This document shows, piece after piece, positions 1-8,536 of a stretch of DNA of 39,875 nucleotides. Origin of the DNA: Bacillota bacterium (GTDB taxonomy: Bacteria; Bacillota; Bacilli; Paenibacillales; Paenibacillaceae); assembly GCA_023418755.1 (NCBI GenBank), contig JAEZZE010000305.1:1-39875 (forward strand), given 5' to 3'. The notes beneath the pieces are model-generated. The model was given only the letters and a program-made list of their open reading frames with translations. It was not told the origin of the DNA and did not search any database. Positions within the stretch are counted from its first letter, which is position 1. Every line of letters begins with the position of its first letter. A program made the position numbers and the translations under genes.

Positions 1-518
1 CGATGTTCCTGAAGGGCGAGGCGGCGATGCTGAGCGCCGGGGAGTTTATTTTCCGCAATGCCAACGACCTGGCCCAATTCCCTCACGACTTCCAGATCGC
101 GTTCGCCACCGTTCCGAGAATTTCCGCCGATCAGAAGGATTTCAAATATCCGGGCGGTCTCGGAGACGCGCTCTCGGTCAACGCCAAGTCGAAGAGCCAG
201 GACGCGGCGTGGAAATTCGCGAAATGGTATGCCGACGGGGGCATGCTCCCGATGGCGAGCGGAGGGCGCTTGCCTTCCTCCAAGAGCGTGGCCAGCGACC
301 AGGCTATCGAACTGCTGCTCCAAGGCGTGGAAAACATGTACGACGTAGATTCCTTGAATAAGGTCGTGTTCGGCAGCTTCGAATCGTTCCAGTTAAGCAT
401 TCCGCTGCAGGTGCTTGACGCCCGGAAGGAAGAATACGAGAAATATTTCCTGAACAAGCAGGATCTCGATACGACGCTAGTCAATATGGCGAAGCGGCAT
501 GACGAATTCATCAAGTAA
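1..518 (+). CDS. Sugar ABC transporter substrate-binding protein, 3' part only
   Basis: The reading frame is open at the left edge and stops with TAA at 516-518, so only the last ~172 residues are present and the signal peptide lies outside the window. The visible part reads like the C-terminal lobe of a family 1 (MalE/UgpB-like) extracellular solute-binding protein: a KYPGGLGDALSVNAKSK stretch near residue 48, then KFAKWYADGG, a proline/serine segment and a terminal helix rich in Lys/Asp. Such proteins are lipid-anchored outside the cell and deliver oligosaccharides to the permeases. Two permease genes follow directly, which supports the assignment. The sugar cannot be inferred. No ATPase gene is present, as is usual in these Gram-positive operons, where a shared MsmX-type ATPase is used. 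Confidence 0.85.
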   Translation, partial: MFLKGEAAMLSAGEFIFRNANDLAQFPHDFQIAFATVPRISADQKDFKYPGGLGDALSVNAKSKSQDAAWKFAKWYADGGMLPMASGGRLPSSKSVASDQAIELLLQGVENMYDVDSLNKVVFGSFESFQLSIPLQVLDARKEEYEKYFLNKQDLDTTLVNMAKRHDEFIK

Positions 519-531
519 ATCGCTTAAACCC

Positions 532-572
532 GCGAAGAGAAGAAGGGACGACGGCTTCCTTCTTCTCTTCGC
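532..572 (+). other. Intra-operon stem-loop, 15-bp perfect stem
   Basis: The arms at 532-546 (GCGAAGAGAAGAAGG) and 558-572 are exact reverse complements with an 11-nt loop. No U-run follows, so it does not look like a full terminator. It sits between the binding-protein gene and the first permease gene. In that position stem-loops commonly protect the upstream mRNA 3' end or lower permease expression (inference). Confidence 0.7.
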
Positions 573-622
573 CGCATCTATGGCGGTTGTTCGAAAAGGC
601 ATTCAAGAAAGGCGGCGATTCC

Positions 623-1507
623 GTGAAACGGTATAGCTGGATGCGAAAGCAGCAATGGGCGGGGTACGCTTTCATCCTGCCGAACATGGCCGGCATTTTG
701 CTCTTCTTTATTATCCCCGCCCTGTTCTCGTTCGGGCTGATGTTTACCGACTACCAGTTTTCCAACCCGAACGTTTCGTTCACGGGCCTCGATAATCTGA
801 AGCGGATGTTCCGGGACGAGCAGTTCTACCGGGCGATCAAGCATACCGCGATTTTTCTGCTCTCCGTCCCGGTCTCCCTCGTCCTCGCGTTCCTGGTCGC
901 GTTGGTGTTGAATCGCAGCGTGTACTTGAAGGGGCTGCTGCGGGGCATGTTTTTCCTCCCCTACATTTCAAGCGGCGTCGCCGTCGCGTTCGTCTGGATG
1001 CTGCTGTTTCAGCCCTCGCACGGACCGATCAACGAGGCGCTCAGATGGATTGGCGTCTCCTCGCCTCCCGGCTGGTTCGCCGACTCGGATACGGCGATGT
1101 ACGCCATCGACATCGTTCAAGTGTGGTTCATGCTCGGCTATAACATGATCATCTACTTGGCCGCGCTTCAGGAGGTATCGACGGAGCAGCTCGAGGCGGC
1201 GACGATCGACGGAGCGGGCATGGGCACGATTACGTGGAGAATCGTCTGGCCGCTCGTCAGTCCGACGACGTTCCTCTTACTCGTGACGGGCCTGATCATG
1301 ACGATGAAGTCGTTCGCGATCATTCAAGCGATTACGCAGGGAGGCCCGAGCGGCAGCACGACGATTCTGTCCCTCTACGTGTACAAGACGGCGTTCAGCT
1401 ATTACGAGATGGGCTACGCGTCGACGGTGTCCTGGTTTCTGTTCGCCGTCATCCTGGTCATGACGATCGTGCAATGGATCGGCCAGAAGCGCTGGGTCCA
1501 CTACTAG
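623..1507 (+). CDS. Carbohydrate ABC transporter permease (MsmF/UgpA type)
   Basis: This is one of the two membrane subunits of a sugar importer. The start is taken as GTG 623, because AGAAAGG at ~606-612 is well spaced to it. An upstream in-frame TTG at 587 would add 12 residues but has no ribosome-binding site. The 294-residue length is normal for the family. Several hydrophobic segments are visible, beginning with FILPNMAGILLFFIIPALF. The EAA loop that contacts the ATPase is present as EAATIDGAGMGT, followed by WRIVWPLVSPT. The gene lies between the binding-protein remnant and the second permease, 15 bp before the latter's start, so the two are co-transcribed and form a heterodimer. Confidence 0.93.
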   Translation: MKRYSWMRKQQWAGYAFILPNMAGILLFFIIPALFSFGLMFTDYQFSNPNVSFTGLDNLKRMFRDEQFYRAIKHTAIFLLSVPVSLVLAFLVALVLNRSVYLKGLLRGMFFLPYISSGVAVAFVWMLLFQPSHGPINEALRWIGVSSPPGWFADSDTAMYAIDIVQVWFMLGYNMIIYLAALQEVSTEQLEAATIDGAGMGTITWRIVWPLVSPTTFLLLVTGLIMTMKSFAIIQAITQGGPSGSTTILSLYVYKTAFSYYEMGYASTVSWFLFAVILVMTIVQWIGQKRWVHY

Positions 1508-1522
1508 AAAGGAGAAATGCGG

Positions 1523-2350
1523 ATGAACCCAACGGCCGGCTTGTCGAAAAGCCGCTTGCTCGTCACCGTCCTGATGCTCGTCGCCGGCGCGTTCATGATC
1601 GTTCCGTTCCTATGGATGATCAGCACGTCGTTCCAGAGCGCGAGCGAGGTGTTCTCCCGCTGGCTTCCCTCGAAGCTCGATTGGGGCAACCATAAGCGCA
1701 TCTGGACCGGCAGCTACAACTTCGTTCCTTATTATATGAATTCGTTAAAAGTATCGTTGATCAGCACGGCCGGCGCCGTGTTCCTGTCCGCCTTCGCGGC
1801 ATACGGGTTCGCGAGAGTCGAATTCAAGGGCCGCAACCCGCTGTTTCTCGTCTACCTGTCGATGATGATGATTCCGCCCCAGGTTATTTTCGTGCCGAAG
1901 TTCATCCTGTTTAACTGGATGAACATCTACAACACGCACTGGGCGCTCATATTGCCGGGCATGTTCTCGATTTTCGGGGTGTTCATGCTTCGTCAATTTT
2001 TCATGGGCGTGCCGCGGGAGATTACGGAGTCGGCGTTTCTGGATGGCGCGGGGCATTTCAAAATTTTTTTCCGGCTTATTCTGCCTTTGGCCAAGCCGGC
2101 GCTGGCCACGTTCGCGATCATCGATTTTTCGTGGCACTGGAACGATTACGAGAACGCGCTTATTTTCCTGACGAGCCCGAAGCTGTACACGATTCCGCTC
2201 GGCCTGCAAAATTTCATTCTCGAAAACAACGTCGACTACAACGGGATGATGGCGGCCTCGTCCGCGGCGATCGTACCGATGATTGCCATCTTCCTGATCG
2301 GCCAGAAATATATTATCCAAGGCATTGCGAGCTCGGCCGTTAAAGGCTGA
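1523..2350 (+). CDS. Carbohydrate ABC transporter permease (MsmG/UgpE type)
   Basis: This is the second membrane subunit of the same importer. GAAAGGAG at 1507-1514 is 8 nt from ATG 1523 but only 2 nt from the in-frame ATG 1517, so 1523 is preferred (275 aa). The protein has an N-terminal transmembrane segment (LLVTVLMLVAGAFMIVPFLW), an EAA loop reading ESAFLDGAGHFK followed by FRLILPLAKPA, and the short family-typical C-terminus ending GIASSAVKG. It follows the first permease without a promoter. The FAD-dependent oxidoreductase gene 175 bp downstream is probably part of the same catabolic unit. Confidence 0.93.
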   Translation: MNPTAGLSKSRLLVTVLMLVAGAFMIVPFLWMISTSFQSASEVFSRWLPSKLDWGNHKRIWTGSYNFVPYYMNSLKVSLISTAGAVFLSAFAAYGFARVEFKGRNPLFLVYLSMMMIPPQVIFVPKFILFNWMNIYNTHWALILPGMFSIFGVFMLRQFFMGVPREITESAFLDGAGHFKIFFRLILPLAKPALATFAIIDFSWHWNDYENALIFLTSPKLYTIPLGLQNFILENNVDYNGMMAASSAAIVPMIAIFLIGQKYIIQGIASSAVKG

Positions 2351-2421
2351 CGGTATGAGGACTGACGTTTCGGGGACTGCGGTGCGGAATTCACGATACG
2401 AGGGCCGGAGAAAACGAAACT

Positions 2422-2478
2422 GACGATACGCGGAATGACGATACGGGACTGATGATACCGGAACTGACTGACGAAAGG
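2422..2478 (+). repeat. Degenerate 14-15-bp tandem repeat in intergenic gap
   Basis: The gap between the permease and the oxidoreductase contains successive units GACGATACGCGGAAT (2422-2436), GACGATACGGGACT (2437-2450) and GATGATACCGGAACT (2451-2465), then a more diverged copy beginning GACTGACG. No open frame of note runs through it. The role is unknown. The unit resembles the intergenic slippage repeats often seen in Paenibacillaceae. Confidence 0.6.
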
Positions 2479-2524
2479 ATAAGGGACTGTTGGGGCGAGG
2501 ACATACGAAACGGGAGGTATTCGA

Positions 2525-4780
2525 ATGAAACGCGAAACGGTGAAAACGGACATTACGGTCGTCGGCGGCGGGCTGGCCGGAATCAGCGCGGCTATCGCGG
2601 CAGCCAGACAGGGCATGACGGTGGCGCTTGTCCACAATCGTCCCGTTCTCGGAGGCAACTCCAGCTCGGAGGTGCGCGTCTGGGTATGCGGGGCGACGAG
2701 CCACGGCGTGAACCGATACGCTCGCGAGACGGGCATTATGGGAGAACTGTTCGTGGAAAACCAGTACCGGAATCCGGAGGGCAATCCGTATCTGTGGGAT
2801 TTGACGCTCCTTGAAGCGGTACGGGCCGAGCCGAACGTGACGTTGTTTTTGAACACGGATGTGCGCGAGGTCGAAGCGGACGGGGATGTGGACAACCGCC
2901 TCGTCCGCAGCGCGACCGGGTGGATGATGGGCTCGGAGCGGCTGATCCGCTTCGAAAGCGAATCTTTCCTCGATTGCACGGGCGACGGACTGGTCGGTTT
3001 TCTGGCGGGCGCGGCCTATCGGCTCGGGCGGGAGGCACGCCACGAATACGGCGAAGATTGGGCGCCGGAAGTCGCGGACGACATTACGCTCGGCAGCACG
3101 CTGCTGTTCTATACGAAGGATACGGGCAAGCCGGTGCGCTTTGTCCCTCCGTCGTTCGCCAAGGATATTACGACGACGTCGATTCCGATCAAGCGCGTCA
3201 TCCGCAGCGGCGATTCGGGCTGCCATTACTGGTGGATCGAATGGGGCGGCGAACTGGACACGGTGCACGAGAACGAGCGCATTCGCGACGAGCTGTGGTC
3301 CGTCATTTACGGCATCTGGGATTACATCAAAAATTCCGGGAAGTTCGACGCGGAGACGATGACGCTGGAGTGGGTCGGCTCGCTTCCGGGCAAGCGCGAG
3401 TACCGCCGGTTTATCGGAGATACGGTACTGACGCAGAACGACGTGTTGGCGCAGCGTCGGTTCGATGACCGCGTCGCCTTCGGCGGCTGGTCGATCGACC
3501 TGCATCCGCCGCAAGGGATGTACGCTTCGGAGAGCGGCTCGAAGCATCTTCATCCGGACGGTATCTACCATATTCCGTTCGGCAGCCTGTATTCCAAGAA
3601 CGTGAGCAACCTGCTGTTCGCCGGGAGAAACATCAGCGCGACTCACGTCGCTTTCGGAACGACCCGAGTGATGGCGACGTGCGCGGTCATGGGAGAAGCG
3701 GCAGGAATCGGCGCGGCGTTGTCCGTGCGGAAGGGGATTGCGCCGCGTGAGCTGAGAGAACGGCATATGGCCGAGCTTCAGCAGACGATGCTGAAGAGCG
3801 ACAGCTCCATCATCGGACTCAAGAACGAGGATGCCGGCGATGCGGCGCTCGGAGGAGAAGCCAGCGCTTCGAGCGTCATGAAGCGGATTCTACTGGACCG
3901 GCCTTCGGAGGCCTATTCGCTCGGCATCGACGTCGGCCTGCTGTTCCCGGTCGATGGCCCGACGGGCCGGATCGAGCTGCTGCTGTCGGCCGCGGAGAAA
4001 ACGGAACTGGCAGTGGAGCTGTGGGGGACGGGACGCCCGGAAAATTACGTGCCGGCCACTCTGTTGGAGAGGGTAGTCGTGCCGATACACGCAGGCGAGC
4101 GGCAATGGGTCGAAATCCCGTTCGCCCGGACGGGTTTTGACGAAGCGGCGAACGCCTTCCTGATCGTACGGGCGAACGAATCCGTCAGCCTGTTCAAGTC
4201 GGCCGTACCGTTGACGGGCGTATTGGCGTTCGAACGCAAAACGCTGCCGGACGTGTCCCCGGATCTAGAAGATCATCGGCCGGGCCAGCCGGTCGTCGAA
4301 TGGAACATGCGAAGGCTCGTTCGTCAGCCGTTCTGTTTGGCCGTCGATACGGGAGCGTATTCGGCGGCCAAGGCGATCGACGGCTACTCGCGCCCCTATG
4401 GCGGCCCGCATATTTGGGTGTCGGAGCGGATGGAGGCGGGCCGGGAGGAATGGCTCGAAGTTTCGCTGTCGAGGCGGACGAAGGTGGCCGAGATTCATCT
4501 GACATTTAACGACGACGTGAACGAGGACCTGATCAACCTGCATCACCACGAGACGCCTTTTCCGGTTATTCCCGAGCTGGTCAAGGATTACGAGCTGGAG
4601 GCGTGGGTGGACGGCGGCTGGCTGACGGTGGCCGTCGGCCGGGACAACCGCAAGCGCAAACGGATTCACCGCTTAAACGAAGCGGCGGAGACGGAGCGCG
4701 TTCGTCTCGTCGTGCGCTCCACCAACGGCGGAGAGCGCGCGGAACTGGCGGAAATTCGGGTATACGGGGAACAGCTCTAA
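2525..4780 (+). CDS. FAD-dependent oxidoreductase with C-terminal discoidin-like domain
   Basis: The protein has 751 residues and starts at ATG 2525, 6 nt after GGGAGGT (2512-2518). Residues ~7-35 form an FAD Rossmann fold with the glycine motif VVGGGLAGISAAIAAARQG. The SGSKHLHPDGIYHIPFGSLY and NLLFAGRNISATHVAFGTTR segments at ~335-385 are characteristic of the FAD_oxidored (PF12831-type) family. This places it with redox enzymes often found beside sugar importers, probably acting on sugars or glycosides. From ~450 to 570 there is a beta-rich linker domain, and ~600-751 resembles an F5/8 type C (discoidin) carbohydrate-binding fold. No signal peptide is seen, so it is cytoplasmic. The substrate is unknown. 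Co-transcription with the upstream permeases is likely but not proven. Confidence 0.85.
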   Translation: MKRETVKTDITVVGGGLAGISAAIAAARQGMTVALVHNRPVLGGNSSSEVRVWVCGATSHGVNRYARETGIMGELFVENQYRNPEGNPYLWDLTLLEAVRAEPNVTLFLNTDVREVEADGDVDNRLVRSATGWMMGSERLIRFESESFLDCTGDGLVGFLAGAAYRLGREARHEYGEDWAPEVADDITLGSTLLFYTKDTGKPVRFVPPSFAKDITTTSIPIKRVIRSGDSGCHYWWIEWGGELDTVHENERIRDELWSVIYGIWDYIKNSGKFDAETMTLEWVGSLPGKREYRRFIGDTVLTQNDVLAQRRFDDRVAFGGWSIDLHPPQGMYASESGSKHLHPDGIYHIPFGSLYSKNVSNLLFAGRNISATHVAFGTTRVMATCAVMGEAAGIGAALSVRKGIAPRELRERHMAELQQTMLKSDSSIIGLKNEDAGDAALGGEASASSVMKRILLDRPSEAYSLGIDVGLLFPVDGPTGRIELLLSAAEKTELAVELWGTGRPENYVPATLLERVVVPIHAGERQWVEIPFARTGFDEAANAFLIVRANESVSLFKSAVPLTGVLAFERKTLPDVSPDLEDHRPGQPVVEWNMRRLVRQPFCLAVDTGAYSAAKAIDGYSRPYGGPHIWVSERMEAGREEWLEVSLSRRTKVAEIHLTFNDDVNEDLINLHHHETPFPVIPELVKDYELEAWVDGGWLTVAVGRDNRKRKRIHRLNEAAETERVRLVVRSTNGGERAELAEIRVYGEQL

Positions 4781-4794
4781 CGCCCGTATCGGGT

Positions 4795-4823
4795 TTGACA
4801 GATTCCTGCATTTTTAACATAAT
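4795..4823 (+). promoter_or_regulatory. Sigma-A-type promoter (TTGACA / CATAAT, 17-bp spacer)
   Basis: A perfect -35 TTGACA at 4795-4800 and -10 CATAAT at 4818-4823 are separated by 17 bp. The expected start of transcription near 4830 would open directly into the hairpin at 4844-4892, upstream of the glycosidase gene. Confidence 0.65.
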
Positions 4824-4843
4824 AAAAGGAACAATGGCCGAGG

Positions 4844-4894
4844 AAGCACCTTGCAAAGTCCAACACAATACGTGTGGCTTTGTCGGGTGCTTTT
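4844..4894 (+). other. Terminator-like leader hairpin (possible attenuator or small RNA)
   Basis: AAGCACC (4844-4850) pairs with GGTGCTT (4886-4892), CAAAG (4854-4858) with CTTTG (4878-4882), and CACA (4864-4867) with TGTG (4873-4876). A TTTT run closes it at 4891-4894. It lies ~15 nt after the predicted transcription start, so most transcripts could stop here, giving a ~65-nt RNA or conditional read-through into the gene at 5113. I do not recognise it as a known riboswitch class. The rest of the 4781-5112 gap holds no gene I can support, only short frames such as one from ATG 4834 (44 codons) and one from ATG 4918 (16 codons). Confidence 0.5.
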
Positions 4895-5112
4895 GTCGTA
4901 GCGGGGGAGGAAGCGGGATGAAGAAGAAACGGGACGACGAGCCGATCGTTCGCGCCGAATTCGCATGATCGGCACTTAGCTGGCATAAGGAATGAACAAA
5001 CAAAACAAGCGGACGGCAGGCGCTGCTTTTGAAAAAGATTATGCTGACCGGCGGCGGATTTCTAATTTCCAAACGATCATCAACAATGAAATGAAAACGA
5101 GGGTTGGAGAAG

Positions 5113-5913
5113 GTGAGTCACGCAGCGAAAATCAAAATCGGAATCGCCGGAATCGCGGCGCTGGGGTTGGCGGCAATCGTCATGGCCGTCTTGTTCATGG
5201 CTGGAAGTCTTGTACGGGTTCGAGGGGAAGATGAGGCCGATATGCCGCGGTCGTACGAGTACGGAACGGCTATGGCCTCCAATGGCATGGAGCTGCACTA
5301 CTTGCGGACGAGGCCTTCCAACGTCGAGCCGCTGACCGTCCGCAACAACGTCGCGGCAGCCCCCTATTACGGAATCAACGGAGGCTTCTTCTACGAGGAT
5401 GCCTTGCTTAGCGTGTCGGTCGTTAACGACGCGCCTGTACAAGGGGAGCCGGGACAATACGGGTCCGGCGGCTCCAACGCGAAATATGCAAGAGGAACGC
5501 TGGTTTGGGACGGCGCCCTGGATCGGTTAAGCGTGCAGGTCGTCCGTCAAGCGAAGGAAATAGAAGTAACGGATCGTTCGCGCTTCTGGGCGCAGGGCGG
5601 CATCAGCATGAGTCTGACACGCGACGAGGATTGGGCCGTGCAGGCGGCCGAGGAAGCGTCGCCGTTGCCCGATCGGAACAGCCTGCGTTCGGCGGCCGTA
5701 TACGATACGGAGGGCAACCTGTATCTTGTCGTAAGCGCGACGAAAGGGCCGCTGGCTGTATTTCGAGCCGCGATCGTCGAGCGGATCGGCGCAGGAAAGC
5801 TCGCGGACGGCATCTTTCTCGATGGGGACGGCTCCTCCCAGCTTCGCAGCCGGGAAAAGAAGCTCGCCGGAGACGGCAGGCCGGTCGTGCAAATGCTGCG
5901 GCTGATCGAATAA
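5113..5913 (+). CDS. Phosphodiester glycosidase family (NAGPA-type) membrane-anchored protein
   Basis: The start is taken as GTG 5113 (266 aa), 9 nt after GAGGG at 5099-5103. An in-frame TTG at 5104 lacks a spaced site. Residues ~8-31 form a single transmembrane or signal-anchor helix, so the rest lies outside the membrane. Family landmarks of the NAGPA/DUF2233 fold are YYGINGGFFYEDA near residue 90, WAQGGISMSL near 160, and the C-terminal FLDGDGSSQL. Members cleave phosphodiester-linked sugars or process wall glycopolymers and exopolysaccharides; the exact substrate here is unknown. The gene stands between the sugar operon and a convergent regulator, with its own promoter and leader hairpin upstream. 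Confidence 0.8.
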   Translation: MSHAAKIKIGIAGIAALGLAAIVMAVLFMAGSLVRVRGEDEADMPRSYEYGTAMASNGMELHYLRTRPSNVEPLTVRNNVAAAPYYGINGGFFYEDALLSVSVVNDAPVQGEPGQYGSGGSNAKYARGTLVWDGALDRLSVQVVRQAKEIEVTDRSRFWAQGGISMSLTRDEDWAVQAAEEASPLPDRNSLRSAAVYDTEGNLYLVVSATKGPLAVFRAAIVERIGAGKLADGIFLDGDGSSQLRSREKKLAGDGRPVVQMLRLIE

Positions 5914-5963
5914 ACGGGGACGTACATAAACGTGATTCCGCCGATCCGGCGAGAGCGGGGCGT

Positions 5964-7013
5964 TCAAGGCTTCGTATCGGTATTCGGAAGCATCGTGCTT
6001 CCCATGAAAAAATCGCCGCGAATACGAATATGCTCGTAAGGCATATTGGGGTTGGCCAGCCGCCATAAAAGGCGGTCGGCGGCCCGGTAGCCGCTCTCTT
6101 TGATCGGCAGCAGCGGTCGCGTCAACGCCGGCAGCCGATCGGTCTGCTCGTTCACGATGCCGACCAGGGAGACGTCCCGCGGGATCCGAACTCCGGCGTT
6201 TCTTAATGCGTAATAGGTCGGCCCCGCTTGCTCGTCGATGCCGCACAGAACGGCGCTGGGACGTAAGCTTCCGAACCGTTCGATGAATCCCCGCTCCCAG
6301 GAGCCGCCGTCCCCGTCCATCCGTTCCGTGCAATGCTTCTCCGGCCCGACGGCAATTCCCCCTTCCTCCATCGCTTCTTGAAAAGCCTGCCAACGCAGGC
6401 GAAACCCTCTATGGGAGGCGGCGTCTCCCACGTACATAATGTCTCGGTGCCCGGCGCGAAGCAGGCGCCGCACGGATTGATGGACCGCTTCTTGCACGTC
6501 CCAGATCACCGAATCCACCTTAGACTCGGGCGGAGGAAAGTTTAGCAGAATACGAGGCATCGGCAGCGTCAGCAGACGTTCTTCCATCTCCGCGCTAGCC
6601 AATCGGGGCGCGATGAAGACGCCTTCCGCGTAGGGCAGGCCGACTTTGTCCGCCCAGTCGCCGAAGGCGCCGGACTTCAGCTCCGGCGGAAGCAGCAGAG
6701 GCTCGACGGTATGGCCGAATTCGGTGAATCGATCGTGAAGCCCGGCCAGCAGCAAGCGATTGAAGTTGACGGATTGCTCGTTATGAAGAAGAACGAACCG
6801 CCGCCGCACGACCGGATAGGGAGATATCCTCTCGTAAGCCAGCGCGTTTCGCTGATCCTTGGTCAAGTAACCGAGTTCTCTTGCGAGCCTAACGACTTCG
6901 CTTCGGGTTTCCTCCGACATGCCCGGCTTGCCCGTTAACGCCTTGGATACGGTCTGCACGGACAAGCCGAGCCTCTCCGAGAGATCCGCCAACGTAACCT
7001 TTTTACGTCGCAT
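5964..7013 (-). CDS. LacI-family transcriptional regulator
   Basis: The protein is 349 aa from ATG 7013, giving the usual N-terminus MRRKKVTLADLSERLGLS. An in-frame TTG at 7061 would add 16 basic residues but has no ribosome-binding site. Residues ~5-50 are the LacI helix-turn-helix (SERLGLSVQTVSKALTG) and hinge region. Residues ~65-349 are the periplasmic-binding-protein-like effector domain, ending with the family-typical DRLLWRLANPNMPYEHIRI segment. It is transcribed away from the FAD-dependent oxidoreductase at 7143 and separated from it by an AT-rich spacer with repeated TTAAAC/GTTAAAC words (~7055-7075) that could be its operator (inference). It probably controls that gene and perhaps the upstream sugar operon. 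Confidence 0.92.
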   Translation of the reverse strand: MRRKKVTLADLSERLGLSVQTVSKALTGKPGMSEETRSEVVRLARELGYLTKDQRNALAYERISPYPVVRRRFVLLHNEQSVNFNRLLLAGLHDRFTEFGHTVEPLLLPPELKSGAFGDWADKVGLPYAEGVFIAPRLASAEMEERLLTLPMPRILLNFPPPESKVDSVIWDVQEAVHQSVRRLLRAGHRDIMYVGDAASHRGFRLRWQAFQEAMEEGGIAVGPEKHCTERMDGDGGSWERGFIERFGSLRPSAVLCGIDEQAGPTYYALRNAGVRIPRDVSLVGIVNEQTDRLPALTRPLLPIKESGYRAADRLLWRLANPNMPYEHIRIRGDFFMGSTMLPNTDTKP

Positions 7014-7142
7014 TCGCGTTTTTCCGCCTCTCTTACGAGCATTACTCCCTATTTTAAACAAAAGTTAAACTAAATTTAAGCCTTCTTCTCCTTCATAATC
7101 AAGATGAAATTCCATTGTTCAATTCAAAGGAGAGATGACGGT

Positions 7143-8483
7143 TTGAAAACGATAGAGGCGGACGTCGTGGTATGCGGAGGGGGACCGGCGGGGGTGAACG
7201 CGGCGATCGCGGCGGGCAGAAGCGGGGCGAGGACGGTTTTGATCGAAAGATACGGGTTTATCGGAGGGATGTCGACGGCGGCGCTCGTCTACCCCTGGAT
7301 GACTTTCCATACTTTGCGGGGGAAGCAAGTCGTCAAGGGCATCGCGCAGGAAATCGTCGACCGGTTGACGGCCATGAACGGCTCGCCGGGCCATCTCCGG
7401 GATACGGTGGGATTCACGAACACGATTACGCCGTATCATCCGGAGATGTACAAGGTGCTCGCCGTCGATATGCTCAAGGAAGCGGGCGTCAAACTGCTGC
7501 TGCACAGCTTGATGTACGAGGCCCGCACGGAGGACGGACGGATCGATTCCGTTCGGCTTGCGACCAAATCGGGGATAATCGTCGTCAAAGGCGGCGTGTT
7601 CGTGGACGCGACGGGGGACGCGGATTTGGCCTTTCTCGCCGGCGCTTCGTGTCTGCAAGGCAGGGAGGGGGACGGTCTGACCCAGCCGATGACGATGAAG
7701 TTCCGGATGAGGGGAGTCGATCTGGCCCGCGTGAAGCGCTACATGATCGAGCACCCGGACGAGTTTTACGCCAAAACCCCCTTCGCCGAACTGGAGCGAC
7801 TTCCTCTTTCGGGCGTCTTGGGCTTCTTCAAGCACTGGAAACAGGCGGATTTGCCGATTAACAGGGACCAAGTACTGTTCTTTACCGGCCCCGAGGACGA
7901 CGAGGTGCTCGTGAATACGACCCGGGTGCAGGGGCTGAACGGCTTGGATGCGGAAGACTTGACGTTGGCGGAGGAGTTGGGACGAAAACAGGTGCTGATG
8001 GTGGCTAACTTCATGACGGCCAACCTGCCGGGCTTCGAGAAAGCGTCGATCTCGAACGTCGGCGCGCAGATCGGAATTCGGGAGACGCGAAGAATCGAAG
8101 GCCGTTACGCGCTGCAAGCGGAGGACGTCGTTCAGGGTCGTAGATTTCCGGACGCGATCGCTCGCAGCGGCTATCCGATCGATATCCACGACCCTTCCGG
8201 CAAAGGGGTGACGGCCGCTTGGGTGCAAGGCGACGGCGCGTACGATATTCCCTACCGCTGCTTGCTGCCCAAAGACATCGGCAATTTGCTGGCCGGCGGC
8301 CGCTGCATTTCGACCTCTCATGAAGCGCTGGCGACGACGCGCCTGACGCCGAGCTGCATGGCGACCGGCCAAGCGGCCGGAACGGCGGCGGCTTTGGCCG
8401 CCAAGCTGCGCAAATCGCCCGCGGAGCTGGACGTCGGCCTTCTTCGGCAGAAGCTTGCCGCGGACGGAGCCGTCGTGGAATAG
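7143..8483 (+). CDS. FAD-dependent oxidoreductase (PF12831-type)
   Basis: The start is TTG 7143 (446 aa), about 10 nt after AAAGGAGAG (7126-7134). An upstream in-frame ATG at 7104 overlaps that site and is rejected. The N-terminus carries the FAD-binding motif VVCGGGPAGVNAAIAAGRSG, followed by VLIERYGFIGGMSTAALV. The C-terminal AGGRCISTSHEALATTRLTP and SCMATGQAAGTAAALA are hallmarks of this family. It is a shorter relative of the protein at 2525 and lacks the C-terminal extension. No signal peptide is present. The divergent LacI gene suggests sugar-dependent control. The substrate is unknown, and related proteins are often annotated only as FAD-dependent oxidoreductase. Confidence 0.88.
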   Translation: MKTIEADVVVCGGGPAGVNAAIAAGRSGARTVLIERYGFIGGMSTAALVYPWMTFHTLRGKQVVKGIAQEIVDRLTAMNGSPGHLRDTVGFTNTITPYHPEMYKVLAVDMLKEAGVKLLLHSLMYEARTEDGRIDSVRLATKSGIIVVKGGVFVDATGDADLAFLAGASCLQGREGDGLTQPMTMKFRMRGVDLARVKRYMIEHPDEFYAKTPFAELERLPLSGVLGFFKHWKQADLPINRDQVLFFTGPEDDEVLVNTTRVQGLNGLDAEDLTLAEELGRKQVLMVANFMTANLPGFEKASISNVGAQIGIRETRRIEGRYALQAEDVVQGRRFPDAIARSGYPIDIHDPSGKGVTAAWVQGDGAYDIPYRCLLPKDIGNLLAGGRCISTSHEALATTRLTPSCMATGQAAGTAAALAAKLRKSPAELDVGLLRQKLAADGAVVE

Positions 8484-8536
8484 CAACGATTCTCGCCCGG
8501 TTCGCGTCGGTATGGAACGTCGTGAGGCGAGACGCC

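Noticed and set aside
1745..3766. 673-residue minus-strand open frame
   Set aside because: It is antisense to a permease and the oxidoreductase, extremely rich in Arg/His, and without any recognisable motif. It reflects GC-rich codon use of the true genes.
4992..5234. 80-residue frame before the glycosidase gene
   Set aside because: Its second half is a shifted reading of the glycosidase gene (RNRRNRGAG-type), and there is no ribosome-binding site.
7119..8486. 455-residue minus-strand open frame
   Set aside because: Antisense shadow of the FAD-dependent oxidoreductase; low-complexity Arg-rich translation.
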